Shown: positions 1 through 7,794, numbered from the stretch's first letter. The stretch is 10,989 nt of DNA from Vicinamibacteria bacterium (GCA_025937075.1 JAICSD010000108.1:1-10989), one strand, 5' to 3'. Numbers and translations are program-made. The notes: generated by a model from the sequence alone, not told the origin.

Positions 1-405
1 CATCGGCACACGGTGACCACCCGCGGTCAGGGAGATATCCAGGACATCACCGGCGTCGTCGTGCGCGCGGTCAGCGAGTCGGATCTCACCTCAGGGCTCG
101 TGACGGTGTTCGTCGTCGGATCGACGGCCGCGCTGACGACGATCGAATTCGAGCCCGGCGCGGTGGCGGATTTCAACCGGCTGTTCGACGAGCTCGCGCC
201 GCGGGACGCGGAGTACGACCATCATCAGCGCTGGGGAGACGACAACGGCTCGAGCCACGTCCGTGCCGCGCTGCTCGGCCCCTCGCTGACGATCCCCTTC
301 GTAGACGAGGCGCTCGCGCTCGGCACGTGGCAGCAGATCGTGCTGGTCGAATTCGACACGCGCGGACGCAAGCGCGAAATCGTGATGCAGGTGATCGGGG
401 AATAG
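1..405 (+). CDS. YjbQ/UPF0047 family protein (secondary thiamine-phosphate synthase-like), 5' end missing
   Basis: The reading frame is open from the left edge to a TAG stop. A GTG at 13 could start it, but family members normally carry a few more residues before the TRGxGDIxDIT segment, and the frame continues upstream as HRHTV, so the true start is probably outside the window. Visible family signatures are VFVVGSTAALTTIE near the N-terminus, then HHQRWGDDNGSSHVRAALLG, LTIPF and LGTWQQIVLVEFD. The conserved His/Asp/Asn/Ser-His residues form the putative active-site pocket. The visible length of 134 residues is near the family's usual 130-140, so little is missing. It is a small cytosolic protein. 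Known for the family: E. coli YjbQ can weakly replace ThiE (thiamine phosphate synthase), but its physiological role is unsettled, so the thiamine label is tentative. It is convergent with the kinase gene to its right and no thiamine gene is in view. Confidence 0.9.
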   Translation, partial: HRHTVTTRGQGDIQDITGVVVRAVSESDLTSGLVTVFVVGSTAALTTIEFEPGAVADFNRLFDELAPRDAEYDHHQRWGDDNGSSHVRAALLGPSLTIPFVDEALALGTWQQIVLVEFDTRGRKREIVMQVIGE

Positions 406-513
406 CGTCAATGCCGCGTGAGCGCTGGGCGCGTGTCAATGCCGGCTGAGCTGATGTCGAATATGGCATAACGGACGCAGAGGGTCCTGTCGGTCCGCGG
501 CGCGCGCATGCGT
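406..513. other. Convergent intergenic gap with a short direct repeat, no clear terminator
   Basis: This stretch separates the stop codons of the YjbQ-like gene (plus) and the kinase gene (minus). The ten-base word GTCAATGCCG occurs at 407-416 and again at 435-444, each followed by a similar (G/C)TGAGC-type stretch, so it looks like a decayed 28-bp duplication. An 8-bp palindrome CGCATGCG lies at 505-512. I see no GC-rich hairpin followed by a T-run on either strand, so any termination here is Rho-dependent or uses a non-canonical site. Confidence 0.5.
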
Positions 514-3500
514 TCAGCCGAGCGTCTTCAACAATGCGTCCGCGGCGACGTAGTCCAGCAGCTCCGTGCCTTCCGCGAACCAGCGGCAGATCGGGTCGAG
601 GACGGTCTTGGCCTCCGCCGGGCGCCCCACGGCCGCAAGGAAGTTGGCGTACGCGCGGCTGGCGCGCAGCTCGTGCCAGCGCGCCCGCTGCGCGCGCGCG
701 ATCTCGAGCGCGCGGCGGTAGTTGGCTTCGGCTTCTTTCGGACGGCCCGACGCGGACAGGAGCTCGGCCAGCAGCCGCTGCTGTTCGCCGATATAGGCGT
801 GCTGGTCGGTCTCGATCGCGATCATCTCGGCTTCGCGCAGCGCCGCCCGGGCGTCCTCGAACCGGCGGGCGCGCAGCAGTCCCCCGGCGTAGAGCGTAAG
901 GTAGTACGGACGCAGCAGCGCTGATCGGGTAATCGTGTGCGCCTTGAGCGACTCCCGCATCTGCTCCACGCCGCGATCGAACTCTCCGAGCTCGACGAGC
1001 GCGCGGTCCCGCAGCGGGGTCGCCCACTGCAGCTCCTGCGCGATGCCGCGCGGCTCGCAGATCGCGACCAGTTCATCGTGCGCGCGGATCACCTGGTTCG
1101 GCTCGCGGCGCGCCAGGTGCACGAGGGCCTCGAACAGCAGCGCGAAGGCGAGCGGCTGCGGGTGCTCGAGCGCGCGCGCAGCCTCCACGGCCTCACGCAC
1201 GTACCGGAGTCCCTGATCCGGATACCCGCGCACCGTGAACGTGCGCGCGATCTCGCAGCGGCAGAATACGCCAGGGTCGATGCCCGTCTCCCAGACCCGC
1301 GGGTTGTGGAAGCCGGGATCGTAGAGCGCCAGCCCGCGTGCCAGGTGCGTGTGGCTCTCCTCGATGTCGCCGAGATGAAAGAGCGCGGCGCCGAGCGACC
1401 ACTCACCGATCATCTGCAGGTTCGGATCGCCGAGCCTCTCGAAGAGCAGCTGCATCTCGAGGGCGGTGTCGCGCGCCGTCGTGAGCTCGCCGGAGACGAC
1501 GTGGTGCGCCGAGAGGCCGATGAGGACCGGCACGACGCGACGCGGATCCTCCACCTTGCTGCACAGCTGCCGCGCCCGCGCGTACGCCGCGCCGACAGCG
1601 GCAACGGCGTAGCCCTGACTCGTCTTGATGGCCAGGCCGTACGTCATCTGCAGGTCCAGCTCCGCGGCGGCGCGTGCGGCCGTGTCGGGCTCATGGTCGA
1701 GCAGCGCGAGGCCGCGCTGCGCGAGGCGCGCGGTCTCGTCGTGCGCGTAGAGCCTCGCGGCCGCGCGCGCGGCCTTGTTGAAGTACTCGGCCGCCCGGAG
1801 CGGCTCCCGTGCCGCCTCGAAGAGCAGCGCGATATCCGCGGCGCCGTCGCAGACGTCGCATGCCGCCCGCGCGACGAGCTGCTCGGCGATCGCGCGGCTG
1901 AACGCCACGCGCCGCGTGATGCGGAGCGATTGCGCGAACGCTTCGTGGTACACCTGGTGCGCGAAGCGGTAGTTCAGCGTCAGCGCGCGCCCCGTGTATT
2001 CCGCTTCCCCGACGAACCGGATCAGCGCGTGCTCACGCTCGAGGCGCTCGAGACGATCCTCGACGTCCTCCTCGGCGAGCTGCAGCACCGCCGCGACGAT
2101 CGCCGAGTCGAAATCCATTCCCTGCACCGCCGCCGCCGCGAGCAGCCGGCGGTCCGCATCATCGAGGCCGTCCATCTTGCGCTGGATCAGACTCCGAACC
2201 GATTGCGGAAGCTCGCGCTCGAGCACGGACAGATCGCCGGCCAGCACCCAGCGCCCGTCGACCTGATGAAGGATCCGACGGCGCCGGAGATCGCGCAGCA
2301 GATCGGTCATGAAGAGGGGATTGCCGTCGGTGCGGCGCGCGATGAGCGCAATGAACCCGTCGGGAAACGTGTGGTCGGGAAACTGCGACCGTACGTAGCG
2401 TTCGATGGACGCCGCGTCGAGCAGCGTGGGCCGAATCTCGCGACACTCGCCGCGCGCGATCAGATTGTGCGTCAACGGCAGGAAGGGATGGCGCGCCTGC
2501 GCCAGCTCCGAGGGTCGGCAGGTCGCGAGCAGGAGCACGCGCATGCCGGTCAGCCGCGGCGCGAGATATCCGATCAAGTCGGTCGTCGACGGATCCGCCC
2601 AGTGCACGTCGTCGAACCACAGGATGACCGGCTGAAGCCGGCCGAGCTCCTCCAGGAGCGCGGCGATCTCGAACTTGAGGCGTTCCTGCGAGCCGCCCAC
2701 CGTGTCGGCGGCAAGGCGAGCGGCAGACGAATCGCTTTCCGACGGCGGCATGATCTGCGCGTACCAGCTGGGCGCGAGCGCGCGCATCACGCGCGACAGG
2801 TTGCCGAGCTGCTCGTTGTGCGCCAGGCTGTCGAGCACCTCGAGAACCGGCAGGTACGCTTCGCTGCCGGCGAGGCGCTCCGAGCAGCGGCCGCGGCCCA
2901 CCCGGACGCCCGCGCCCGACTCGTCGAGCTCGCGGAGGAACGCTTCGACGAGCGTGGTCTTGCCCAGGCCGGCTTCGGCGGACACGACCACCAGGCGACC
3001 TTGGCCGCGCTGGGCGCGCTGGAAGACGCTCCGCAGCGTGCTCAGCTCGGCGTCGCGGCCGACGATGTGTGAAGGCCCCGCGGCGGGCCGCGGCGAGACG
3101 GCGACGTTGGACAGCGCGACGGCGATCGACGAATCGTGCGCGAGCGCGAGGCGATACATCACCTCGCTCGCGCCGGGGCGCAGCTTCGGATCCTTCTGCA
3201 GCGCTTCGATGATGACTTGCTCGATCGCGCGCGGGACGTCCGGGTTGAGCAGCGCCGGCGGCTCGGGGCTCTCGTAGATGAGCGCATGCAGCGTTGCCAT
3301 CTGCGACTGGCCGGTGAACGGATGGCGTCCGGTGACGAGCTCGTACAGGAGCACGCCGAGCGCGAACACGTCCGCCTCGGATGCGGCAACGTCGCCGCGC
3401 GCCTGTTCCGGCGCCATGTAGCCGATCGTTCCGAGTACGACGCCCGCTTCGGTCACGGGTCCGGTCAGCCCCGCCGCGATGGCATCGGGCTGCAGACGGG

Positions 3501-3963
3501 CCAGGCCGAAATCGAGCAGCTTCACGTACTCATCCGGCCTCACCATCACGTTTTCGGGCTTGATGTCGCGATGGACGATCTGGGCTGCGTGCGCGACCGC
3601 GAGCGCTTCCGCAATCTGCCGCCCGATGCCGATCGCACGGCCGAGCGCGATTCCCTCCTCGGCCACGCGGCGAAGCGTCGATCCTTCGATCAGTTCCATC
3701 GCCACGTAGCGGTCCGTGCCGTACGTGCCGGTCTCGTAAATCGTGACGATGTTCGGATGATTGAGAGAAGAGGCGAGCGTCGCTTCACGGAGGAGGCGAT
3801 CCAGCGCGGTCTCGTCGTTCACGAACGCGCGCCGGATCACCTTGACCGCGGCTTCGCGGCCGAGGCGGCGATCGGTGGCGCGGTAGACCTCGCCCATGCC
3901 GCCGGCGCCGAGCTGAGCGATTATCTCATACGGACCGACACACGCCCCGGAGGAGATTGCCAT
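514..3963 (-). CDS. Serine/threonine protein kinase fused to AAA ATPase and C-terminal TPR-like repeats
   Basis: A protein of about 1149 residues, predicted cytosolic (no signal peptide or membrane helix). Residues 10-275 are a complete Hanks-type kinase: glycine loop LGAGGMGEVYRA (18-29), ATP lysine K41, alpha-C Glu near 60, catalytic loop HRDIKPEN (131-138, D133), DFG (151-153) and APE (184-186). Residues 298-640 are an AAA_16/STAND-like ATPase starting IVGRDAEL, with Walker A AEAGLGKTT (329-337; the usual first Gly is Ala) and Walker B VILWFDDVHWAD (446-457). The rest, to the C-terminus, is Ala/Leu/Arg-rich helical repeat. Its last 80 residues resemble the tail of predicted-ATPase/cyclase TPR proteins. 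No DNA-binding HTH is visible, so it should act by phosphorylation rather than as a LuxR/MalT regulator. I chose ATG 3961-3963 because the kinase fold begins eight residues later, the frame extension to 4095 is Arg-rich junk overlapping the next gene, and a TATAAT lies just upstream. The phosphorylation target and activating ligand are unknown. Confidence 0.93.
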   Translation of the reverse strand: MAISSGACVGPYEIIAQLGAGGMGEVYRATDRRLGREAAVKVIRRAFVNDETALDRLLREATLASSLNHPNIVTIYETGTYGTDRYVAMELIEGSTLRRVAEEGIALGRAIGIGRQIAEALAVAHAAQIVHRDIKPENVMVRPDEYVKLLDFGLARLQPDAIAAGLTGPVTEAGVVLGTIGYMAPEQARGDVAASEADVFALGVLLYELVTGRHPFTGQSQMATLHALIYESPEPPALLNPDVPRAIEQVIIEALQKDPKLRPGASEVMYRLALAHDSSIAVALSNVAVSPRPAAGPSHIVGRDAELSTLRSVFQRAQRGQGRLVVVSAEAGLGKTTLVEAFLRELDESGAGVRVGRGRCSERLAGSEAYLPVLEVLDSLAHNEQLGNLSRVMRALAPSWYAQIMPPSESDSSAARLAADTVGGSQERLKFEIAALLEELGRLQPVILWFDDVHWADPSTTDLIGYLAPRLTGMRVLLLATCRPSELAQARHPFLPLTHNLIARGECREIRPTLLDAASIERYVRSQFPDHTFPDGFIALIARRTDGNPLFMTDLLRDLRRRRILHQVDGRWVLAGDLSVLERELPQSVRSLIQRKMDGLDDADRRLLAAAAVQGMDFDSAIVAAVLQLAEEDVEDRLERLEREHALIRFVGEAEYTGRALTLNYRFAHQVYHEAFAQSLRITRRVAFSRAIAEQLVARAACDVCDGAADIALLFEAAREPLRAAEYFNKAARAAARLYAHDETARLAQRGLALLDHEPDTAARAAAELDLQMTYGLAIKTSQGYAVAAVGAAYARARQLCSKVEDPRRVVPVLIGLSAHHVVSGELTTARDTALEMQLLFERLGDPNLQMIGEWSLGAALFHLGDIEESHTHLARGLALYDPGFHNPRVWETGIDPGVFCRCEIARTFTVRGYPDQGLRYVREAVEAARALEHPQPLAFALLFEALVHLARREPNQVIRAHDELVAICEPRGIAQELQWATPLRDRALVELGEFDRGVEQMRESLKAHTITRSALLRPYYLTLYAGGLLRARRFEDARAALREAEMIAIETDQHAYIGEQQRLLAELLSASGRPKEAEANYRRALEIARAQRARWHELRASRAYANFLAAVGRPAEAKTVLDPICRWFAEGTELLDYVAADALLKTLG

Positions 3964-3975
3964 GAAGACGGTCTG

Positions 3976-3981
3976 ATTATA
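3976..3981 (-). promoter_or_regulatory. Consensus -10 box TATAAT upstream of the kinase gene
   Basis: On the minus strand a perfect TATAAT lies 12 bases before the kinase ATG, inside the 52-bp gap after the glycosyltransferase stop. No good -35 hexamer is visible at 16-18 bp spacing (the position holds GCGGGA), and there is no TGn extension. If it is used, transcription would begin about 5-6 nt before the ATG. That leaves no room for a Shine-Dalgarno sequence, and none is visible, so the message would be leaderless or nearly so. An AT-rich hexamer is unusual in this GC-rich context, which raises its weight, but a missing -35 keeps the call tentative. Confidence 0.45.
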
Positions 3982-4015
3982 CGCGTCGCACGGACGGTTC
4001 CCGCCGGCGACCACG

Positions 4016-5656
4016 TCATCGCGGCGGTGATGCGAGCGCCGCGCGCACTTGCTCGACGCGGAACACGGTGAAGGTCCCGGCGCGCGCGTCGGCAATCGGC
4101 GCTACGGGGAACAGGCGGATGAAGCGCTCGAGCCGATCGTCGCGCACCGCGAGCACCGTTTCCGGCGATTCGCTGCTCAATCCTTCGAGCACGTCCTCGG
4201 CCATCGGGATGTTCGTGATGCGGTTCGCGTCCGCGGCAGCGCGCAACGGCGCCGACAGATAGAAAACGAGCGAACCGACGCGCTCGCCGACGACGAGCAC
4301 GCGTGGCGGCAGGATCCCTCCCTCGTTCAGCATGCGCGCGAGATCGCGCGACGTCATCCACGCGGCCATTCGCGGCGCGACGAGCACCATGAGGATCGAA
4401 AAGCTGAGGGCGATCGCGGCGGCCGTGCTCGTCATGAAGCCGGGCAGCGTCGCGGCGCGCCATGCGCGGACCGCAGGAATCAGGATCAACGGGCTCGCGA
4501 TCATCGCACTGAAGTACGCGAGGCGTGCCGACGGCGCGAACAGGCGGTACAGCACGAACGCGGCGACTGCCGGCAGCAGCAGCGTGAACAGCAGGCACAC
4601 AGCGGCCGCCCATCGTTCGGTTCTCGCGGGTTGCCACGTGATCGCAAGGTAGTCCCCGATCACGATCGCCAACGCAGGAAAAACGGGCAGGACGTACGTG
4701 ATCAGCTTCGATTCGGCGGCGCTGAGAAACAGAAGGCCCATCGCGGCCCACGCGATGAGAAGGATTGGAAGCGGCCTCGTGCGGTTGCGCCACGCGCCTC
4801 GAATCGCTCCCACGAGGTACCCCGTCCACGGGAGCGTCCCGCCAATGACGATGGGGACGTAGTACCACCACGGACGTCCTCCGTGCGGCTGCGTTGGCGT
4901 GAGATACGCCCGCACGTGACGCTCGACGAAGTAGTAGTGCAGGTAGCCCGGGTGCGCATCTTCCATGGCGATGTACCACGGCGCAGCGATCACGGCGGCA
5001 ATCGCTACACCGACGGCCATCGCGGCCGCGATGCGCCAGAACGATCCGCGATCCGCCGCCGCGAGCCCCAGACCGAAGATGCCCGTGAACACCATGCCGA
5101 CGAGACCTTTGGTGAGGATCGAGAGGCCGAGGCAGACGCCGATGGCAATACCCCAGCGTGCAGGCCGGGGCGATCGCGCGGCGTGGAAGAGGCAGATCGC
5201 CGCGCCGCACATGAACGGCACGAGCGCGACGTCGTGCACCGCCACCTGGCTGACGCCGAGTGGAAGGAGCATCGACGCGTACACGATCCCCGCGAACAGC
5301 GCCCGCTGTCCATCGAAGAGCGTACGGGCGAGCGCCGCAACCGCAAGCATGCCGAGCAGCCCGAAGACGAGCGGCGGGATCCGGACGGCGATCTCGCGCA
5401 TCCCGAACAGGCGCAGCGTCAACGCTTCCGTCCAGAAGAAGAGGATGGGCTTGTCGAGGAACGGTTCGCCCAGAAACGTCGGCGTGACGTAGTCATGGTG
5501 CAGCACCATCTCCTGCGCAATCGCGGCGTGCAGCCCTTCGTCGGGATCGAGCAGCGGCAGCGAGACCAGGAGCGGGACGATGAGGAACACGGCCGCGAGC
5601 CCCGCAAAGGCAAGTCGAAGCGGGAGAGTCGCCGCGGGCGCGGACGTGCGGGGCAT
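4016..5656 (-). CDS. ArnT/PMT-like family 39 glycosyltransferase (multi-pass membrane)
   Basis: About 546 residues with some ten or more hydrophobic segments, expected in the inner membrane. The family transfers a sugar from a polyprenyl-phosphate donor to a lipid or protein on the periplasmic face. Signatures in order: first helix about 12-34; then the acidic motif DPDEG (37-41) at the start of the first periplasmic loop, where the family carries its catalytic/metal acidic residue; GEPFLDKPILFFW (63-75), the counterpart of the ArnT EKPPxxYW motif; FVERHVRAYLT (243-253) and GRPWWYY (260-266); and ESKLITYVLPVFPALA (315-330), the counterpart of the ArnT KLPTYxLPxFPA segment. The C-terminal 110 residues look soluble. 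Start ATG 5654-5656 (MPRTSAPAA) places a normal signal anchor near the N-terminus and avoids the 100-bp overlap with the upstream gene that the longer frame (to 5776) would give. It lies 11 nt after the EEP-lipoprotein stop, so the two are likely cotranscribed. Substrate cannot be deduced; no aminoarabinose pathway genes are in view. Confidence 0.9.
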   Translation of the reverse strand: MPRTSAPAATLPLRLAFAGLAAVFLIVPLLVSLPLLDPDEGLHAAIAQEMVLHHDYVTPTFLGEPFLDKPILFFWTEALTLRLFGMREIAVRIPPLVFGLLGMLAVAALARTLFDGQRALFAGIVYASMLLPLGVSQVAVHDVALVPFMCGAAICLFHAARSPRPARWGIAIGVCLGLSILTKGLVGMVFTGIFGLGLAAADRGSFWRIAAAMAVGVAIAAVIAAPWYIAMEDAHPGYLHYYFVERHVRAYLTPTQPHGGRPWWYYVPIVIGGTLPWTGYLVGAIRGAWRNRTRPLPILLIAWAAMGLLFLSAAESKLITYVLPVFPALAIVIGDYLAITWQPARTERWAAAVCLLFTLLLPAVAAFVLYRLFAPSARLAYFSAMIASPLILIPAVRAWRAATLPGFMTSTAAAIALSFSILMVLVAPRMAAWMTSRDLARMLNEGGILPPRVLVVGERVGSLVFYLSAPLRAAADANRITNIPMAEDVLEGLSSESPETVLAVRDDRLERFIRLFPVAPIADARAGTFTVFRVEQVRAALASPPR

Positions 5657-5667
5657 GCAGTGCGATC

Positions 5668-6726
5668 TTACCGCGGCAAGTCGACCCCCTCGCGAGGCGT
5701 GAATCGAAGCTCGCCAACCAACGGGTAATGATCGGAGCCGTAGCGATCGTCGGCTCGGTGGTATGTGAAGTGCCACCCGGGCGGAAGCCTGACGAAGAAG
5801 TGATCGAGGCGCAGCACGCCGAACGTCGGACGTGTATCGGCGCCGTCAACCGGTGCGAACCGGCGCGCGATCGCGCGGTAGGCAGCGTCCGCGCGGCCGA
5901 ACCAGGTGTTGAAGTCACCCCCGAGCACCATCGGTTCGTCGTCGAGGGCGCGGGCGAGCGCCTCCGCCTGACGCGTGCGTCCCGGCTCGGAGAAAATCCA
6001 CAAGTGATGGCCCACCATGTTCGTCAGGTGCGCCGTCGCGAGCCGGACCGCTTGTGGTCCGCCGCGACCCGGAATCCGGACGCTGACTTCGAGCGCGATA
6101 CGGCGCTGGCGTTCGAACGGAAGCTCGAACGCGGCAAAGCCGCCGAGGGGCACCGAGGCAAGAACGGCATTTCCGCGGTCCTCCTCGTCGGATTGCCCGC
6201 CGTTCCGCATCGACGGTACATAGAAGAGGGCCAGGTCGAGGCTCTCGGCCAGGGAAAGAATGTCTTCGGTCGAGGAGTGCGCAATACGGCCCGCGCCACG
6301 CATGGTCCCAGGCACCTCGCGCGGAACCGCCGCACCTCCCCGAACCGTTTCCTGCAGCAGGAGAACGAATCGGGTCACGCGCCGGCCGCTCGAGAGCCGT
6401 CCGGCGCGGAGGTCCCTCACGAACGCCCGGATGTCGCCGCCGCCCACGTGAGTGTTCCAGGTGACGACCGTGAGCATATTGGAAGGTAACTCGGCCGTTC
6501 GATCGGTCTGACGGATCACGGGCGGCCCTACACCCGCGCACCATCGCGCGGACTCTTCCCGTTCGTCTGCATTACCGAGATAGCGCCACTCGATCGTTCC
6601 GCGGGGATCGGCACCGCACGCCATCGCCTGCGGCGCCGTCACTGGCCGTCTGCTACTCACACAGGCACTGATCGCGGCCACTATCGGCAGCAGGAGCCAC
6701 ACGCACGGCAGCAGTCGCGAGCGCAC
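5668..6726 (-). CDS. Endonuclease/exonuclease/phosphatase (EEP)-fold lipoprotein
   Basis: 352 residues. The N-terminus MRSRLLPCVWLLLPIVAAISAC is a lipoprotein signal with lipobox ISA|C (Cys22), so the mature protein should be lipid-anchored and extracytoplasmic. The catalytic domain runs from about 84 to 340 with EEP motifs in order: VVTWNTHVGGG (87-97, Asn91), LLLQET (122-127, metal-binding Glu126), RGNAVLAS (184-191), ATAHLTN (230-236), VLGGDFNTW (267-275, Asp271/Asn273), RLDHFFV (306-312) and GSDHYPL (330-336, general-base Asp-His pair). All usual metal and catalytic residues appear present, so it should be active on a phosphoester: a nucleic acid, a phospholipid or a sugar phosphate. Which one cannot be told from sequence. 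An insertion of about 50 residues follows the lipobox before the domain. Start is GTG 6724-6726; no good Shine-Dalgarno is visible. The next gene, 11 nt downstream, is a lipid-linked-sugar glycosyltransferase, which makes an envelope lipid or glycan substrate plausible (inference). It is divergent from the BACON lipoprotein. Confidence 0.87.
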   Translation of the reverse strand: MRSRLLPCVWLLLPIVAAISACVSSRRPVTAPQAMACGADPRGTIEWRYLGNADEREESARWCAGVGPPVIRQTDRTAELPSNMLTVVTWNTHVGGGDIRAFVRDLRAGRLSSGRRVTRFVLLLQETVRGGAAVPREVPGTMRGAGRIAHSSTEDILSLAESLDLALFYVPSMRNGGQSDEEDRGNAVLASVPLGGFAAFELPFERQRRIALEVSVRIPGRGGPQAVRLATAHLTNMVGHHLWIFSEPGRTRQAEALARALDDEPMVLGGDFNTWFGRADAAYRAIARRFAPVDGADTRPTFGVLRLDHFFVRLPPGWHFTYHRADDRYGSDHYPLVGELRFTPREGVDLPR

Positions 6727-6768
6727 GGAATCATTGTCGCTGGTGCGCGGCGTGCATGCAGATGAGGC
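6727..6768. promoter_or_regulatory. Very short divergent gap between the EEP lipoprotein and BACON lipoprotein genes
   Basis: Only 42 bp separate the two divergent GTG starts. It contains the palindrome TGCATGCA near 6753 and a plus-strand GATGAGG just before the right-hand GTG. No convincing -35/-10 pair is seen for either gene. The promoters must therefore overlap each other or lie within the opposite gene's signal-peptide region, unless one of the starts is misplaced. Confidence 0.35.
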
Positions 6769-7794
6769 GTGAAACCGGGGTTACCTCTGCTGTTGACGAT
6801 GGCGGCTGCTGCATCGTCTGGTTGCGGAAGTTCAGCGACCACCAGCACCAGCACTGCCCCGACGCCGACGCGCTGCCAGATGTCCATCTCCGCGAACTCG
6901 TCGAGCTTTGGCGCCGACGGGGGAACGGGCACCGTGAGCATCGGCGTCGCGCGCGAGTGCACGTGGTCGGCCTCGAGCCAGGAGAACTGGATCCAGATTG
7001 CGTCCGGCCAGGAAGGTCAGGGGAACGGCACGATCACGTTTCGAGTCGTCGCGAATGCCGATCCGGTGACGCGCCGCGGCACTATCGCCGTCTCGGATCA
7101 GCACGTCGACATCAATCAGACGGGGGTGCCCTGCCAGTACGACGTTGCCGCGCCTGGCGCGGTCGTCGCGGCGGCCGGCGTACAGGAAACGATCGACGTG
7201 CGGACGCACCAGGCGTGCTCCTGGACGGCGGCGGCGAACGCGGCCTGGGTCCAGGTCGATCCGTCGGCGGGTCGCGGAAATGGCGGGGTGAGCATCACGG
7301 TCGCCCCGAACACCGGGCCCGAGCGGACGGTGATGCTGACGGTTGCGCAGACGCAGATTCCGCTCAGACAGATGAGTGCAGCCGCACCCGCTCCGACGCC
7401 AGCGCCGCCGTCGCCGGCGCCCACGCCCACGCCCGAGCCGACCCCGAGCCCCACACCGACACCGACGCCATCGCCGACACCGACGCCATCGCCGACACCA
7501 ACGCCTACGCCACCACCCCCGCCGACGCCAGAGCCGAGTCCCGGGCCCGAGCCGACGCCCGATCCTGGCGTGCGCATCGATGGAACGATCGAACAACTGT
7601 TCGGCGACTGCCCGTCCGTGTGGTTCACCGTCAAGGACACGCTCGTGCACACCAGCGGGGACACGAGCTACTCGAAGCACGACAGCTGCGAAGAGCTGCG
7701 CAACGACCGGAAGGTTGCCGTTGACGGTGTGACTCGCACGCTCCTGGGCCGCACGTTCGTGGACGCCCAGTCGATCGACATAGAGAAGAAATGA
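6769..7794 (+). CDS. BACON-domain lipoprotein with Pro-Thr linker and DUF5666-like C-terminal domain
   Basis: 341 residues. A lipoprotein signal MKPGLPLLLTMAAAASSGC gives Cys19 as the likely lipidated residue. Two BACON-type beta-sandwich repeats follow: about 36-118 (C36, SSFGADGGTGTVSI, CTWSAS, WIQI, GNGTITF, RRGTIAV) and about 119-202 (C122, CSWTAA, WVQV, GNGGVSI, ERTVMLTV). Then comes a Pro/Thr/Ala/Ser linker at about 204-267 and a small beta-rich domain at 268-341 (VRIDGTIEQLFGDCPSVWFTV ... VAVDG ... AQSIDI) that resembles DUF5666-type domains. C281 and C307 could form a disulfide. BACON domains are usually carbohydrate- or mucin-associated and occur in many surface proteins; no catalytic residues are visible, so binding or structural display is likeliest. 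The GTG start was chosen because it gives a complete signal peptide. The stop codon overlaps the barrel gene start (ATGATG), implying translational coupling. Confidence 0.85.
   Translation: MKPGLPLLLTMAAAASSGCGSSATTSTSTAPTPTRCQMSISANSSSFGADGGTGTVSIGVARECTWSASSQENWIQIASGQEGQGNGTITFRVVANADPVTRRGTIAVSDQHVDINQTGVPCQYDVAAPGAVVAAAGVQETIDVRTHQACSWTAAANAAWVQVDPSAGRGNGGVSITVAPNTGPERTVMLTVAQTQIPLRQMSAAAPAPTPAPPSPAPTPTPEPTPSPTPTPTPSPTPTPSPTPTPTPPPPPTPEPSPGPEPTPDPGVRIDGTIEQLFGDCPSVWFTVKDTLVHTSGDTSYSKHDSCEELRNDRKVAVDGVTRTLLGRTFVDAQSIDIEKK
7456..7509 (+). repeat. 18-bp tandem repeat encoding the Pro-Thr linker
   Basis: The unit CCGACACCGACGCCATCG occurs exactly at 7456-7473 and 7474-7491, and a third copy starting at 7492 diverges after eight bases. 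Each unit encodes a six-residue Pro/Thr/Ser block. The array sits inside the longer Pro-Thr linker. Because 18 is a multiple of three, slippage here would change linker length without a frameshift. Confidence 0.85.

Noticed and set aside
406..513. Intrinsic terminator between the YjbQ-like gene and kinase gene
   Set aside because: No stable stem followed by a T-run on either strand.
937..3072. A 711-codon open frame on the plus strand opposite the kinase gene
   Set aside because: It mirrors the kinase gene codon bias in a GC-rich sequence, has an Arg/Ala/Leu-biased composition, and shows no domain; the minus strand carries an unmistakable kinase and ATPase.
3964..4095. 44-residue N-terminal extension of the kinase
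   Set aside because: Arg-rich, overlaps the neighbouring gene, and contains the -10 box; the kinase fold starts just after ATG 3961-3963.
4049..5728. A 559-codon open frame on the plus strand opposite the glycosyltransferase
   Set aside because: Highly Arg/Glu/His-biased with no recognisable motif. The minus strand carries clear ArnT-type motifs and membrane helices.
5657..5776. 40-residue N-terminal extension of the glycosyltransferase
   Set aside because: It would overlap the EEP gene by over 100 bp and lacks a signal anchor; the first helix begins soon after ATG 5654-5656.
7116..7664. Glycine/valine-rich open frame on the minus strand opposite the Pro-Thr linker
   Set aside because: Its Gly-Val repeats are only the reverse complement of the Pro-Thr repeat; no independent coding signal.
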